Shown piece after piece: positions 62,882-64,000 of a DNA stretch of 64,000 nucleotides (its first letter is position 1; the number at the start of each line of letters is the position of its first letter). The position numbers and the translations under genes are program-made. The notes under the pieces were generated by a model. That model saw only the letters and a list, made by a program, of their open reading frames with translations, had not been told where the DNA came from and searched no databases. This DNA is from Syngnathus acus (taxonomy: Eukaryota > Chordata > Actinopteri > Syngnathiformes > Syngnathidae), in NCBI RefSeq assembly GCF_901709675.1, contig NC_051096.1, forward strand, positions 1,756,001 to 1,820,000, written 5' to 3'.

Positions 62882-64000
62882 AGGAGCTGGTGGCGTTCTT
62901 ACTTGGTTTCCACAGCGGATCAACACGAATGTTATATTTTTTCAACTTTTCAATGCATCTCTTGCGGCTTTCTTGGTCCAACTGGACGAAATAGGACACC
63001 CACCCAGGCCGCCATCCTCATGAGTCTAGTGGCAGCGCAAACACGCTTTATTCATACATAATTTGGGCTTCTGATTGACGATTGACGCTTCTGATTGATG
63101 ATGTCGGCAGCGTAGGTGGCAATCACTGAATCAGGGCCGAGGCGGGGGTGGGCCTGCGGATTTTGTCGCCAAGAGCTGGCGGTGGACCGCATTAATGCAG
63201 ACGGGCTTCTTCGAATATCTCGCAGCGCATGGCCTCGTGAAATGAGCTGTGGGGCCACGTCATCTGATCGACTGCATAGAATGCTACGAAAAGCCACGCC
63301 GAAGCTCCTCAGACAGCCCCTGATGGGCAATCTGGGCTGGAGCACTCGGGCTGCAATGTTCTGGCCAAAATGATTCTGAATCCTGCGTACGCCCCTTGGT
63401 GGTTGGGTTAGCTACCGACTGCTTGAGAGTGAGTACTAAACCTGTCATGCTGTCGGGTTTTGTGAGTTGTTTTTGTCTTGTCCTGTTCGTCGTATTGTCA
63501 CTTCCTGTTTTGTTTTGGTAACTCTCCTCTCGTTTCAGTTCGTGGGTCCTTCCTCTGTGCGTCAGGCCACTTGACTCCCCTGATCCCAATTGTGTGCACC
63601 TGTGTCGTTGGCCCTAATTGTCTGCACCTGTGTCCTCACCCTTCTGTGTGTGTATATAGCCTGCGTCTTCCCCTTGTCTTGTGCCAGTGCGTCTTGTCCC
63701 GTCTTGAACACTAGCGATCGCGTAACAGAACTCCCCTTAGAGCTCATAGTTAAGAAGATACCTTTTGTCAAGCCTGAGCTCTGTGTTTTTTAGTTATGTT
63801 TTTTGCCATCGTATTTCCCTCGGTTAGAGGCGCTTTTGGGTTTTGCTGTCTCCAGCCTTTTTTTCCCTCCTTCTGAGGCGCTTTTTGTTTTTGCTGTCTC
63901 CAGTCTTTTTGTCCCTCCTTTTGAGGCGCCTTTTGTTTTTGTGCTGTCTTCAGCCTGTCAGAATAAACACCTTTTGTTGGCACTCTGCATCCGAGTCCTC
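62882..64000 (+). repeat. Tandem segmental duplication, start of unit 3
   Basis: Repeats the first 1,119 bases of unit 2, including the SYF fragment (62882-63006). The window ends inside the LTR. Confidence 0.93.
63443..64000 (+). mobile_element. Solo LTR (unit 3, cut by window end)
   Basis: The first 558 of 577 bases of the LTR, preceded by aaacc and carrying the unit 2 variant tgtcatgctg. Confidence 0.88.

Overview
The window is nuclear DNA of a teleost fish. The support is spliced vertebrate genes with GT-AG introns, tRNA-derived SINEs, L2-type, RTE-type, Tc1/mariner and hAT elements of the kinds common in percomorph fishes, and long (GATA)n and (CA)n microsatellites. The species cannot be read from the sequence.

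Left third (1-14 kb) is ordinary, gene-dense housekeeping sequence. From left to right it holds the 5' part of a CARMIL1-like F-actin-uncapping gene (minus strand, 17 exons traced, start codon at 3963), a complete 20-exon VPS52 gene (minus strand, 719 codons plus stop), and a complete 6-exon RPS18 gene (plus strand, 152 aa). VPS52 and RPS18 are head-to-head across about 575 bp, as in mammals.

The remainder (14-64 kb) is a repeat-rich accessory region. It carries a set of minus-strand genes for secreted, extremely low-complexity proteins that I do not recognise as any described family. A 132-aa Pro/Thr-rich protein (16.3-16.8 kb) and a predicted 2,857-aa poly-aspartate protein (20.7-29.4 kb) share one architecture: an untranslated first exon (clear for the first gene), a second exon with exactly 43 coding bases for a 15-residue signal peptide ending in a phase-1 G|GTAAGT donor, and one last exon holding the whole mature protein. 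An Ala-rich protein (666 residues visible) lies further right as two identical copies, each cut off at its 5' side.

From 19,229 on, the DNA is a tandem segmental duplication. Unit 1 is 19,229-45,085 (25.9 kb), unit 2 is 45,086-62,881 (17.8 kb), and unit 3 starts at 62,882 and leaves the window. The unit junction joins a THAP/SYF-type transposon-like gene fragment to the inside of the Ala-rich gene. Unit 2 holds a broken copy of the poly-Asp gene (signal exon deleted, internal stop from a SINE tail). Differences between the units record later events: an L2 insertion only in unit 1, a Tc1 element present in unit 1 with a TATGTA excision footprint in unit 2, and length changes in several repeats. 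Because the units are nearly identical, assembly artefact must be excluded with long reads.
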